Program-made: the position numbers and the translations under genes
In this document: positions 8,275-17,074 of the stretch, piece after piece
Layout: each line of letters starts with the position of its first letter
How positions within the stretch are numbered: position 1 is the stretch's first letter
Source of the DNA: Bog-159 sp035499555
GTDB lineage: Bacteria; Acidobacteriota; Terriglobia; Bryobacterales; Bryobacteraceae
Direction: 5' to 3'
Length of the DNA: 64,000 bases
NCBI GenBank assembly: GCA_035499555.1
Contig: DATJYO010000019.1
Coordinates: forward strand, 82,688 to 146,687
The notes under the pieces: model-generated
What the model was told of the DNA's origin: nothing
The model's input: the letters and a program-made list of their open reading frames with translations, nothing else
Databases searched by the model: none

Positions 8275-8337
8275 GGGCGCTCCCGCAGCCACGAATGCAA
8301 ACCGGTGACCGGAAGCCAGCGCCCCGAATCCAACGGT

Positions 8338-8364
8338 TTGCGGGCACGCGACCGGGCAAGTTTA
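8338..8364 (-). promoter_or_regulatory. Weak sigma28-like promoter candidate for flgF operon
   Basis: In the 146-bp divergent region between flgF and fliK the minus strand has TAAA (8361-8364), 15 bp, then GCCCGCAA (8338-8345), which matches GCCGATAA at 5 of 8 positions. The spacing is right, but the -10 match is poor. No better promoter is visible for either direction. Confidence 0.25.
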
Positions 8365-8420
8365 TGCCACCGCGCGCCGCCGAGCCAAGAATTTGGCGCC
8401 CGCCGCCACCCTAACTGCTT

Positions 8421-10019
8421 GTGTCTGAGCGCTGCGCGTTTGGCTCTCCGGCTGCACCTGGCAGCCGCGTCATGGCCCCTGCAACGGAAGCCGGCGCGGA
8501 ATCGATCCTCACGGAATTGCGGAGTTGCGGCTCTGTTTGGAGCCTGCCGCCCGCAGAGGCGTCCTTGTCCAGCACCGCCTTCTTCTCGGTCATGGACGGA
8601 TACCTGGCCGATCAGATGGAAGGATGCCTTTCGGACCTGGCGGCCCCGGGTCCCCCGCCTTCGCCCGGTCCGGGCGCGGGGCGGACGGCAGCGGGAGCCG
8701 CCGGAAAGCATGCACAGGATCTGTGGGTCCCGGTGGCGTTGCCGGTCCAGACGCCGCCGCTGCTTTTACCGATCCCGGCGGTGGTTCCCTGGCAGCCGGA
8801 GCCGGTATCTCAGGATGCGCCTGCGCCCGTAGGTTCCGGCGCCACGGCCGCTCACCGCGACGGTACCCAGGAGGACGCGGCAGTGACCCTGCCACAGAGC
8901 GGCATTCCGCAAGTTGCGTTTCAGGTCCGCCTGGTGCCCGACGAAGCGCGCCCCCAAGCGGAAACTGGGGGCACCGCCGCGCCGGCCAAGAGCGAAGCAG
9001 CCGCGCTGTCCCCGCCATCCCCGAGTCCACTGACGACGGCCGAAACGGCAACGGCGACAGCGCCGGCGGCGATGCCCAAGGAAAATACCGTTGACCTTCC
9101 TCGCGCCCAGCCGGCGCCGCCTCCGGCGGAGCCGGTCAGCCAGCCGGAGCCAAACGCAGGCCGCGCCTGGCGGGTGAGTGAGCAGCCGGATCTCTGCCTG
9201 CATCCGGCCGCTGCGCCGCGGCCCCCGGCACCGCCCCCGGCGACGGCGCCGGCAAACCCATCCCCAGCCAAGCCCGGCCCGGAGGCGGCGCCGGCCGTTA
9301 TCCGTACACCGGCCACGCGCGCGGAGCCAGTCGCATCCGCCCGGCCCACCGCCGCAGCCGGGCCGGCCACCGTCAAGCCGCCGGCCAAACCTGCGGCCGG
9401 TTCCCGGGACACGTCTGGCGGCGACGCCCACAACCCCCGCGAAAATTCCCGCGATAATCCAAACCCCGTGCCCGTATCCGCGGAAGATTTTAACTCCTTC
9501 GCGGGCTCGGCGCCGGCCGCCGCCCCGGCGCCTGCCGCTTCCTCCGTCGGCGAGCCGTCAGTTCCGGCCACGCCCGCCGTGGCGGAGAGCAGTCCGGCGC
9601 TGCATTCCGGAGCCCAGGCTCCGCCCGCCGCGCCCGCTACGCACGATGTGGCTCTGCGCCTGAGCGACGGCCAGAACAACGTGGATATACGGATGGCCGA
9701 GCGTGCCGGCGAAATCCGGGTCACGGTGCAAACCACGGATCACGATTTGGCCAGCTCGCTGCGCACGGAGCTGCCGGATCTGGTAGGCAAGCTGCGGCAG
9801 AACGGGTTTCAGGCGGAGGTCTGGCGCCCCGCCGCCAACAGTTCGCCGGCGGATGACAGCCGGCACGGCGGGGGCGGGGAGCGGGGGAGTCAACCGGATT
9901 CGGCGGGCGCGCGCCGCGACGGCCGGCAACCGCCAAACCAGCAACAGCCGCGCAATCCATCCCGCTGGGCCGCCGCATGGCAGTCGCGCCGCGACCCCGC
10001 ACCTGAGGCTCAAATATGA
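8421..10019 (+). CDS. fliK: FliK-like flagellar hook-length control protein
   Basis: A 532-residue protein (GTG start) dominated by Ala/Pro-rich low-complexity sequence from about residue 70 to 400. The C-terminal region, HDVALRLSDGQNNVDIRMAE, EIRVTVQTTDHDLASSLRTE and LPDLVGKLRQNGFQAEVW, fits the FliK Flg_hook domain that senses hook length and switches export specificity at FlhB. An ATG at 8472 is an alternative start; neither has a good ribosome-binding site. It overlaps flgD by 4 bp, and fliK-flgD-flgE is a common order. The function rests on the C-terminal domain and position. Confidence 0.75.
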   Translation: MSERCAFGSPAAPGSRVMAPATEAGAESILTELRSCGSVWSLPPAEASLSSTAFFSVMDGYLADQMEGCLSDLAAPGPPPSPGPGAGRTAAGAAGKHAQDLWVPVALPVQTPPLLLPIPAVVPWQPEPVSQDAPAPVGSGATAAHRDGTQEDAAVTLPQSGIPQVAFQVRLVPDEARPQAETGGTAAPAKSEAAALSPPSPSPLTTAETATATAPAAMPKENTVDLPRAQPAPPPAEPVSQPEPNAGRAWRVSEQPDLCLHPAAAPRPPAPPPATAPANPSPAKPGPEAAPAVIRTPATRAEPVASARPTAAAGPATVKPPAKPAAGSRDTSGGDAHNPRENSRDNPNPVPVSAEDFNSFAGSAPAAAPAPAASSVGEPSVPATPAVAESSPALHSGAQAPPAAPATHDVALRLSDGQNNVDIRMAERAGEIRVTVQTTDHDLASSLRTELPDLVGKLRQNGFQAEVWRPAANSSPADDSRHGGGGERGSQPDSAGARRDGRQPPNQQQPRNPSRWAAAWQSRRDPAPEAQI

Positions 10020-10306
10020 CAATTCCATCAACCCTCGCGCCCGCCGCGGTTCCCGCCGATAGCGCCTCTGCGCCGCCGTCGGGCCTGGGGGCGGACAACG
10101 TGAATGAGAACCAGTTTCTGGAACTCCTGGTGGCCCAGATCCGGTACCAGGACCCGACCAATCCGACCGACAGCACCACCTTCGTCACCCAACTGGCGCA
10201 GTTCAGCTCGCTCGAACAGTTGATCGCCATCCGCGGTGACATGGACAGCGTGACCCAGGGCGCTGTCGGCACGACCAGCACCAGCACGACGCAAGGAGGA
10301 AACTAA
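10016..10306 (+). CDS. flgD: Flagellar hook-capping protein FlgD (short form)
   Basis: A 96-residue protein with the FlgD N-terminal signature NVNENQFLELLVAQIRYQDP followed by TNPTDSTTFVTQLAQFSSLE. FlgD caps the growing hook. The usual C-terminal FlgD Ig/Tudor domains are missing, so the protein is less than half the length of E. coli FlgD; short versions are known in several phyla. The start overlaps the fliK stop (ATGA). A Thr/Ser-rich tail follows the conserved part. Confidence 0.88.
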   Translation: MTIPSTLAPAAVPADSASAPPSGLGADNVNENQFLELLVAQIRYQDPTNPTDSTTFVTQLAQFSSLEQLIAIRGDMDSVTQGAVGTTSTSTTQGGN

Positions 10307-10309
10307 ACG

Positions 10310-11560
10310 ATGTTTGCAGCTTTCAGCACGGCCCTCTCCGCTCTCGACGCCAACGGCGTGGCGGTGGATGTGGTCGGCAACAACCTGGCCAACCTGAACA
10401 CGCCGGGATACAAGAACAGCGCGACGTATTTCCGCGACCTGGTGAGCGAATCCATGGGCGCCGGAGAGAGCCAATTGGGCTTTGGCGTGGCCGCGCCCCT
10501 GACGGTCCGCCAGTTCACGCAGGGAGCCATCCAGAGCAGCAACGGGACCATGGACGCGGCCATCCAGGGGGGCGGCTTTTTTATCGTGCTCAACAACGGG
10601 GCCGTCCAATATACCCGCGCCGGGAATTTTCAAGTGGATCTTTCCGGTAATCTGCTGACCCCCACGGGCGAACAGGTCCAGGGCTGGATGGCCACCAACG
10701 GGGTGGTCAATACGGGCGGTCCGATTGGCAACATCACCGTGCCGGTGGGCGCCATCGAAGCGCCGGTGGCCACGCAGAACTTTACCCTCAACGCCAACTT
10801 CGATGCCTCGGCCGCGACCGGCGCGCCCTCGGACTGGTCGGCCTCGATCAAGGTCTATGATTCGCAGGGCACCTCGCACGTACTGACCGTGAACTTCGAA
10901 AAGACGGCGGCCAACACGTGGTCCTACGCGGTCACCATGCCGGGCGAAGATGTCACCGCGGGCACCGCCGGCACTCCCTATGCCATCCCCGGCGCCAGTG
11001 GCAGCCTGACGTTCGACGCCAACGGGCAACTGACCAGTCCGGCGGCCGGCTCGCCCATCACCTTCAGCATTCCGGGCCTGAGCGATGGCGCCTCGGATAT
11101 GAACCTGAGCTGGAATCCGTACAACGCGGACGGCACGGGCATGCTCACCCAGTTCGACCAGGCCTCGGCGCCCTCGGCGGTCTCGCAGGATGGTTCGGCC
11201 GCCTCCGAACTGACCCAGGTCACTATGGGGAACGGAGGCCAGTTGCTGGCCTCGTATTCGGACGGACAGCAGGTAGTCGTCGGGCAACTGGCACTGGCCA
11301 GCATCCGGAATCCGCAGACTCTGATCGCGGTGGGCAACAACGAGTTTCAGGTCACCGCCGATACCGCGGAGCCGGCGGTGGGAGAGCCCGGCACGGGCGG
11401 GCGCGGCACCATCGTGGGCGGCGCCCTGGAGTCGTCCAACGTCGATATGGCCCAGGAGCTGACGGAACTGATTGTTTTGCAGAGCGCTTATCAGGCCAGT
11501 TCCAAAGTGGTGACCACGGTGAATAACCTGGCGCAGGCGACCACCAATCTCATCACCTAG
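10310..11560 (+). CDS. flgE: Flagellar hook protein FlgE
   Basis: A 416-residue hook subunit. The N-terminus (FSTALSALDANGVAVDVVGN, NLANLNTPGYK) and C-terminus (LESSNVDMAQELTELIVLQS, YQASSKVVTTVNN) are the conserved axial-protein helices. Between them are GGGFFIVLNNGAVQYTRAGN and a variable domain with DSQGTSHVLTVNF. AAGGAGG precedes the ATG. Length is typical. It sits between flgD and a fliN gene in the long plus-strand operon. Confidence 0.95.
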   Translation: MFAAFSTALSALDANGVAVDVVGNNLANLNTPGYKNSATYFRDLVSESMGAGESQLGFGVAAPLTVRQFTQGAIQSSNGTMDAAIQGGGFFIVLNNGAVQYTRAGNFQVDLSGNLLTPTGEQVQGWMATNGVVNTGGPIGNITVPVGAIEAPVATQNFTLNANFDASAATGAPSDWSASIKVYDSQGTSHVLTVNFEKTAANTWSYAVTMPGEDVTAGTAGTPYAIPGASGSLTFDANGQLTSPAAGSPITFSIPGLSDGASDMNLSWNPYNADGTGMLTQFDQASAPSAVSQDGSAASELTQVTMGNGGQLLASYSDGQQVVVGQLALASIRNPQTLIAVGNNEFQVTADTAEPAVGEPGTGGRGTIVGGALESSNVDMAQELTELIVLQSAYQASSKVVTTVNNLAQATTNLIT

Positions 11561-11574
11561 CGGGAGGTCGGCGC

Positions 11575-11823
11575 ATGACAGCGATGGAACAAATCGCCGC
11601 GTTCGCGGACGTGCCGGTAGAGATCGAGGCGGAACTGGATCGCCGCATCCTGACCGTGCGGCAGATTCTGCAACTGGAGGCGGGCAGTCTGATCGGCATG
11701 AAGCGCTCCGCCGGCGAGAACATCGACCTGTACGTGGGCGGCACCCTGATCGGCTGCGGGGAGATCGTGGTGGTGGAGAATACCCTGGGAGTGCGCATCA
11801 CCGACTTCAACGGGGACGCCTGA
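11575..11823 (+). CDS. fliN: Flagellar motor switch protein FliN (minimal SpoA domain)
   Basis: An 82-residue protein that is essentially one SpoA domain: VPVEIEAELDRRILTVRQIL, QLEAGSLIGMKRSAGENIDL, and GEIVVVENTLGVRITDF. It would form the lower C-ring with FliM. It directly precedes fliO-fliP, the classic fliN-fliO-fliP order. A second SpoA protein is encoded at 18959-19786, so the locus has two FliN-type proteins besides FliM. Confidence 0.9.
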   Translation: MTAMEQIAAFADVPVEIEAELDRRILTVRQILQLEAGSLIGMKRSAGENIDLYVGGTLIGCGEIVVVENTLGVRITDFNGDA

Positions 11824-11853
11824 GGAGCGCGGAACGGGAGTGCCGGAAAGGGA

Positions 11854-12150
11854 ATGATGGAAATACTTCGCGAACTGTCGGCCGCCGGTAGCATGCTGCT
11901 GCTGCTGGGCGGGTTTCTGTGGTGGCTGCGGCGCAAGGGTGTGGCGGGTGCCGGGCGCGGCGGCCGGCAGCGGGTTCTGGAGGTGGTGGACCGGACGGTT
12001 CTCTCCCCACACCATTCTCTGCACCTGGTGCGCCTGGCCGGACGTGGCCTGCTGCTGGGTGTGTCTCCGGCCGGATGCGCGGTGCTGGAGAGCTTCGCCT
12101 GGGAAGGCGTGGACCGGCCTGCCGGCCGCGCGGCGGAGGCGGGCCGATGA
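11854..12150 (+). CDS. fliO: Flagellar export protein FliO
   Basis: A 98-residue protein with one N-terminal membrane helix (about residues 10-25, AGSMLLLLGGFLWWL) and the FliO cytoplasmic pattern QRVLEVVDRTVLSPHHSLHL followed by GRGLLLGVSPAGCAVLESF. FliO helps assemble the FliP ring. ATG codons at 11854 and 11857 are both possible. It overlaps fliP by 4 bp. Confidence 0.88.
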   Translation: MMEILRELSAAGSMLLLLGGFLWWLRRKGVAGAGRGGRQRVLEVVDRTVLSPHHSLHLVRLAGRGLLLGVSPAGCAVLESFAWEGVDRPAGRAAEAGR

Positions 12151-12878
12151 GCGGCGCCGGCGCGCGCCTGGCGGCGCTGGGGTTGCTCCTGCAGGGTGCG
12201 GCGGCGGCCGCCCGCCCGGCCGGTCTGGGACTGGCGGCGGGCCCAGGAAATGCGCTCAGCACGCCCATGCAGATCGTCCTGCTGCTGACCGCGCTCACCG
12301 TGCTGCCCGCGGCCCTGGTTTCGGTGACGCCTTTCCTGCGCATCAGCGTGGTGCTGCACTTCCTGCGGCAGGCGCTCGGCACGCAGACCGCGCCGTCGAA
12401 CCAGGTGCTGGTGGGACTGGCCCTGTTCCTGAGTCTGCTGACCATCGAACCCATGGCCGGCGGGATCTACGAACGCGCCTGGATGCCTCTCCAGAACGGC
12501 CAGATCGGCGCCGCGCAGGCAGCCCAGGAGGCGGCGCAGCCGATGCGCCAGTTCTGGCTGCGGTTCGCCCGGGAGAAGGACATCGCCCTGTTCCTCGAGA
12601 TCGCCCACGCGCCCGCGCCGCGCACACCGGCGAATCTGGATCTGAAAGTCCTGATACCGGCGTATATTCTCTCCGAGCTGAAAGCGTCCTTCCAGATCGG
12701 CGCAATTCTGTATCTGCCCTTCCTGGTGATCGACCTGGTGGTGGCCTCGGTGACCATCTCGGTGGGCATGATCCAACTGCCGCCGGTCATGATTTCGGCG
12801 CCCTTTAAAATCCTGCTGTTCGTATTGGTGGACGGATGGAACCTGGTGATCGGCTCGTTGATGAAGAGTCTGGTGTAA
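12147..12878 (+). CDS. fliP: Flagellar export gate protein FliP
   Basis: A 243-residue membrane protein. Family landmarks include LLLTALTVLPAALVSVTPFL, RISVVLHFLRQALGTQ, PSNQVLVGLALFLSL, VLIPAYILSELKASFQIG and VIDLVVASVTISVGM with PPVMISAPFKILLFVLVDGW. FliP forms the core of the export gate with FliQ and FliR. The ATG at 12147 overlaps the fliO stop and is followed by a signal-like hydrophobic segment, as usual. The longer open frame upstream is the fliO region in another frame. Confidence 0.95.
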   Translation: MSGAGARLAALGLLLQGAAAAARPAGLGLAAGPGNALSTPMQIVLLLTALTVLPAALVSVTPFLRISVVLHFLRQALGTQTAPSNQVLVGLALFLSLLTIEPMAGGIYERAWMPLQNGQIGAAQAAQEAAQPMRQFWLRFAREKDIALFLEIAHAPAPRTPANLDLKVLIPAYILSELKASFQIGAILYLPFLVIDLVVASVTISVGMIQLPPVMISAPFKILLFVLVDGWNLVIGSLMKSLV

Positions 12879-12891
12879 GGAGCGGCAAAAG

Positions 12892-13161
12892 ATGACGCCG
12901 GATGCGGTTGCCGAAATCATGCGCCAGGTCTTGCTGGCAGCGTTTTGGATCGCCGCGCCGCTGCTGGCTCTGGGCTTCGTGTGCGGCATCGTGATCAGTC
13001 TGGCGCAGATTGTCACCTCCATTCAGGACACCGGCTTCAGTACCATTCCGCGTCTGATTGCCTTTGGCATCGGCCTCCTGCTGCTGATGCCATGGATGAT
13101 CGAGCGCATGACGGCGTACACCACGGCGCTGCTGGGCGATCTGGGACGCTATGCCCGCTGA
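12892..13161 (+). CDS. fliQ: Flagellar export gate protein FliQ
   Basis: An 89-residue protein with two membrane helices separated by the conserved QIVTSIQDTGFSTIPRL loop, equivalent to the QxxTxIQExTLxxxPK motif of FliQ. The length is standard. It lies 13 bp after fliP with AAGGAG upstream and overlaps fliR by 11 bp. Confidence 0.95.
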   Translation: MTPDAVAEIMRQVLLAAFWIAAPLLALGFVCGIVISLAQIVTSIQDTGFSTIPRLIAFGIGLLLLMPWMIERMTAYTTALLGDLGRYAR

Positions 13162-13915
13162 ATGGAGCTTGTCTTCCCTGTATGGCTTCTGGCTGGCGCT
13201 GGCGCGGGTCTCGGGCTTCTTCGCCCTGGCCCCCTTGCCGGGTGTCCAGGCCGGTCCCAAGCTGGCCCGCATCGTGCTCTCGGTGTTGATCACGGTGGCG
13301 CTGGCGCCCGCCTGGCCGCGGGTGGACGCGGCGCAGGCGGACATTCCGCGCCTGCTGTTGTGGGTGCTGCCCGAGATCGGCGGGGGCGTAGCCCTGGGAC
13401 TGGCGGTGGCCTTCATACTCGAGGTCTTCGTGACCGGCGCGCAGATCCTCAGCCTCAACGCGGGTTTCAGCTTCGCGCAGACCTTCGATCCGGCCACCCA
13501 GGCCGAATCGGGAGTGCTGCTGGTGTTTGCGCAGATGGCCAGCGGACTGGTCTTCGTGGCGCTGGGCCTGGACCGGCAAGTCATCCGGGAGTTGGCACAC
13601 AGCCTGGAGACGCGGCCGGGCGGGCCGTGGCTGACACCGGCCACCGCCGAGCCGTTGCTGCGGATGGGTGGCGTAATGCTGGCGCTGGCCCTGCGCCTGG
13701 CGCTGCCATGCCTGGCGCTGCTGATTCTGGCGGACGTGGCGCTGGCCTTGCTCGGCCGGCTGAACGCCCAACTGCAACTGTTGACTTTGGCCTTCCCGCT
13801 CAAAATGATGGGCGCCCTGATCGTCGTCGCATGGATCACGTTGCTGCTCCCCAGCATCCTGTCAGCCTACGCGGCGGCGGTGTTCGGCACCCTGCGCCAG
13901 GCGCTGGGCTTTTGA
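13151..13915 (+). CDS. fliR: Flagellar export gate protein FliR
   Basis: A 254-residue polytopic membrane protein. Landmarks are YGFWLALARVSGFFALAPLP, VALGLAVAFILEVFVTGAQI, and the end PLKMMGALIVVAWITLLLPS. FliR joins FliP and FliQ in the export gate. Position fliQ-fliR-flhB and length are typical. The start ATG at 13151 overlaps the end of fliQ. Confidence 0.93.
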   Translation: MPAEWSLSSLYGFWLALARVSGFFALAPLPGVQAGPKLARIVLSVLITVALAPAWPRVDAAQADIPRLLLWVLPEIGGGVALGLAVAFILEVFVTGAQILSLNAGFSFAQTFDPATQAESGVLLVFAQMASGLVFVALGLDRQVIRELAHSLETRPGGPWLTPATAEPLLRMGGVMLALALRLALPCLALLILADVALALLGRLNAQLQLLTLAFPLKMMGALIVVAWITLLLPSILSAYAAAVFGTLRQALGF

Positions 13916-13925
13916 GGGGCATGCC

Positions 13926-14981
13926 TTGGCGGACAGCGGACAGCGCACCGAACAGCCCACCGCCAAGCGCCGGGACAAGGCCCGCAAGGAAGGCCAGTTT
14001 CCGACCGCGCGGCAGTTGGTTTCGGCGGTTCAGTTCGTGGCCTTCGTGGCGGTGCTGCAGGCTTGGGGGGGGCAGTGGTTCGACCAGATGCGGCAACTGA
14101 CGCGGCAGGCCCTGGCCGCGGCTTTTGTCCCCCGCGCCGACCTGTTGGCCCTGAGCCGCTACCTGGTGGTGAGTCTCTTACGCCTGCTGGCGCCGGCCGG
14201 CGCTGTGCTGCTGGCCGTCACGCTGGGCACGCAGGCGGTGGCTACGCAGTTCGGCGTCAGCCTGAAAAAACTGGCGCCGGACGTCAAGCGGCTGGACCCG
14301 CTGGCGCGGCTGCGGGAACTGCCGCGCCAGAACCTGCCGGCGCTGCTGAGCGCGCTGGTGATGCTGCCGCTCTTCCTGCTGGCCGTCTATGGGATCATCC
14401 GCGACAACCTGTTTGCCTACCTGGCCCTGCCCTTTCAGAGCGCGGAATCGGGTTTCCGGCAGGCCTGCGGCTCGCTGGGCACCCTCTTGTGGAAGGCCAG
14501 CGGCGTGTTTCTGGTCTTCGGCGCGGTGGATCTGTTCCGCCAGCGCCGCCGGTACACCAAGGATCTGCGCATGAGCAAGCAGGAGATCCGCGACGAAGTC
14601 AAGGAGACGGAGGGCAACCCCCAGATCAAGGCGCGCATCCGCCGCATCCAGCGCGAGCGCCTGCGCCACAAGATGATGCGCGAGGTGCCCAAAGCTACGG
14701 CGGTTATCGTCAATCCTACGCATTACGCGGTAGCGCTGCGCTATGCCGTGGATTCCATGGCTACGCCCGTGGTGGTGGCCAAAGGCAAAAACTTCCTGGC
14801 GCAGCGCATCCGCCAGCGGGCCCAGGAGTTCCAGGTGCCCATCATCGAGAATCCGCCCCTGGCGCAGGCCCTGTACCGGTCGGTGGAAGTGGGGCAGGAG
14901 ATTCCGCCGCACTTGTATCGCGCGGTGGCCGAGATCCTGGCCTATGTTTATAAGCTCATGAACCGCCGATTACCTGGATAG
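13926..14981 (+). CDS. flhB: Flagellar export switch protein FlhB
   Basis: A 351-residue protein beginning with a TTG codon; MADSGQRTEQPTAKRRDKAR matches the conserved FlhB start and no better start exists. Four membrane helices lie within about residues 33-205. The cytoplasmic domain has the autocleavage site NPTH (263-266) in AVIVNPTHYAVALRY. FlhB switches export specificity when the hook is complete, in contact with FliK. It lies 10 bp after fliR. Confidence 0.95.
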   Translation: MADSGQRTEQPTAKRRDKARKEGQFPTARQLVSAVQFVAFVAVLQAWGGQWFDQMRQLTRQALAAAFVPRADLLALSRYLVVSLLRLLAPAGAVLLAVTLGTQAVATQFGVSLKKLAPDVKRLDPLARLRELPRQNLPALLSALVMLPLFLLAVYGIIRDNLFAYLALPFQSAESGFRQACGSLGTLLWKASGVFLVFGAVDLFRQRRRYTKDLRMSKQEIRDEVKETEGNPQIKARIRRIQRERLRHKMMREVPKATAVIVNPTHYAVALRYAVDSMATPVVVAKGKNFLAQRIRQRAQEFQVPIIENPPLAQALYRSVEVGQEIPPHLYRAVAEILAYVYKLMNRRLPG

Positions 14982-14992
14982 CGGGAGAGAGA

Positions 14993-17065
14993 ATGGCGCA
15001 AGCTGCGGCGATCGCAAAACCGGGTTGGAAACCGCTGGCGTTTCTGCGCAACGGCGGCGCGGCGGAGCTGGGCGTACCGGTGGCCGTGCTGGCCATCGTG
15101 ATGGCGCTCATCACCCCGCTGCCCCCGTTCCTGCTGGATCTGCTGCTGGTGCTGGACATCATGATGTCGGTCATCGTGATGATGGTGGCCATGTACATCA
15201 CCCGCCCGGTCGAGTTCAGTGTTTTTCCCACCACGCTGTTGCTGCTGACGCTCTACCGGCTGGCTTTGAACATCTCTTCGGCGCGCCTGATCCTGCTGAA
15301 CGGCAATAGCGGCACGTCCGCGGCCGGGCACGTGATCGAAGCCTTCGGCAGTTTCGTGGTGGGCGGCAATTACATCATCGGCGCGGTGATCTTCCTGGTG
15401 CTGATTGCCATTCAGTATGTCGTGATCAATCACGGCGCGGTGCGCATCTCCGAGGTGACCGCGCGCTTCACCCTGGATGCCCTGCCTGGCAAGCAGATGT
15501 CCATCGATTCGGACCTCGGGTCCGGCCTGATCGACGAAGCCGAAGCGCGGCGGCGGCGGCGGCAACTGGCAGCCGAGGCGGAGTTCTACGGCGCCATGGA
15601 CGGGGCTTCGCGTTTCACCCAGCGCGACGCGGTGGCCAGCATCCTGATTACCGGCATCAACATCGTGGCGGGTTTTCTGATCGGCGTCCTGCAACACGGC
15701 ATGGAGCTGCGGCATGCGCTCGAAACCTACACCGTGCTGACCATCGGGGATGGCCTGGTGACGGTGATTCCGGCGCTCATGATCTCGGTTTCCGGTGGCC
15801 TTATCATCACCCGGACCGGCTCGGAGGCCCGCCTGGGGGCGGACTTCCGCAAGCAGGTATTCGGCAGCTCGCAGCCTTTGCTGCTGGCCAGCGGCGTCCT
15901 GATCGCCCTGGCCTGCTTTCCCGGATTACCGGGCGTTCCGTTCCTGCTGCTGGGCGCCGGTCTGGGCGCGGCCGCCTGGCGCATGCGGCCGAAACCGGCG
16001 GCCCAGACGCCGCTAGCCGCCGCGGCCAAGCCGGCGCGCGAGAACCTGGAAGGTTTGCTCAAGGTCGAGCCGCTGGCCCTGGAAGTGGGTTTGGGCCTGG
16101 TCAAGATGGTGGAAGGCGCGCAAAATTCTCCGCTGCTGAAGCGTATTTCCGGCATCCGGCGGCAACTGGCCGGGGATCTGGGTTTCCTGCTGCCCCCGGT
16201 GCGGGTAGCCGACAACCTGGCCCTGCGCCCGCGCGAATACGTGATCTCGCTCAAAGGCGCCGAGATCGCGCGTTATGAGATGCCCCAGGGCTGCCAACTG
16301 GCGATCCCGCCGGCCCGCGGCGTGGCGGCGCTCGAAGGCACACCCACCCGCGAGCCCGCTTTCGGCCTGAGCGCCTGGTGGATTCCGGATCAACGCGCCG
16401 AGCAGGCGCGCGCGGCCGGCTGCACCCTGATCGACGCGGTCAGCGTGCTGGGCACGCATATCGCGGAGCTGGCGCGGCGGCATGCCCACGAGCTGTTTTC
16501 GCGGCAGGACGCCAAGAAGGTGCTGGACCTGGTAGCCGTCGAACAGCCCAAGCTGGTGGAAGACCTGGTGCCCAAACAGCTTCCCTTGTCGGCCGTGCAG
16601 CGGGTATTGCAGAACCTGTTGCGGGAGCGGGTCTCCATCCGCGACACCAGTTCCATCCTGGAAGCCCTGGGCGAGGCTGCTTTGTCCACCCGCAACCTGG
16701 TGCTGCTGACCGAATACGCGCGCCAGGCGATCCGGCGCACAGTGGTGAAACGCTTCCTGGATGCCTCCGGAAACCTGCCGGCGTATTTCCTGGATGGCTC
16801 CATCGAGCAGGCGGTGGAGTCGGCCGTGCAACACGGCGAGCAGAACAGCCACTTGAGCATGGCGCCCCAGACCATCCGCGAGATACTCGAACGGGTGCAG
16901 CGCAAGGTAGCCAATCCGGAAGGAGCGGTGGCCGCCATCACCACTTCCGGCGCCCGTTATTTCCTGCGCCAGATGGTGGAGCCGGCGCTGCCCAACCTGT
17001 TTATGCTGTCGCACAACGAGATCCCGGCCGGAGTCCGGGTCGTGTCGCTGGGAGTGATTCAGTAA
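14993..17065 (+). CDS. flhA: Flagellar export protein FlhA
   Basis: A 690-residue protein of full family length. The N-terminal half is membranous and contains VEFSVFPTTLLLLTLYRLAL, NISSARLILL and the FHIPEP region (VINHGAVRISEVTARFTLD, ALPGKQMSIDSDL). The C-terminal cytoplasmic domain includes REYVISLKGAEIARYE and LLRERVSIRDTSSILEALGE. FlhA is the large export-gate subunit that docks chaperone-substrate complexes. CGGGAGAGAG precedes the ATG. It is followed by flhF after 9 bp. Confidence 0.96.
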   Translation: MAQAAAIAKPGWKPLAFLRNGGAAELGVPVAVLAIVMALITPLPPFLLDLLLVLDIMMSVIVMMVAMYITRPVEFSVFPTTLLLLTLYRLALNISSARLILLNGNSGTSAAGHVIEAFGSFVVGGNYIIGAVIFLVLIAIQYVVINHGAVRISEVTARFTLDALPGKQMSIDSDLGSGLIDEAEARRRRRQLAAEAEFYGAMDGASRFTQRDAVASILITGINIVAGFLIGVLQHGMELRHALETYTVLTIGDGLVTVIPALMISVSGGLIITRTGSEARLGADFRKQVFGSSQPLLLASGVLIALACFPGLPGVPFLLLGAGLGAAAWRMRPKPAAQTPLAAAAKPARENLEGLLKVEPLALEVGLGLVKMVEGAQNSPLLKRISGIRRQLAGDLGFLLPPVRVADNLALRPREYVISLKGAEIARYEMPQGCQLAIPPARGVAALEGTPTREPAFGLSAWWIPDQRAEQARAAGCTLIDAVSVLGTHIAELARRHAHELFSRQDAKKVLDLVAVEQPKLVEDLVPKQLPLSAVQRVLQNLLRERVSIRDTSSILEALGEAALSTRNLVLLTEYARQAIRRTVVKRFLDASGNLPAYFLDGSIEQAVESAVQHGEQNSHLSMAPQTIREILERVQRKVANPEGAVAAITTSGARYFLRQMVEPALPNLFMLSHNEIPAGVRVVSLGVIQ

Positions 17066-17074
17066 AGGAGAGCC

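Noticed and set aside
8353..8368. Sigma54-like TGGCA...TTGC on the minus strand upstream of flgF
   Set aside because: The GG to GC distance is one base short of the strict sigma54 spacing, so it should not be recognised.
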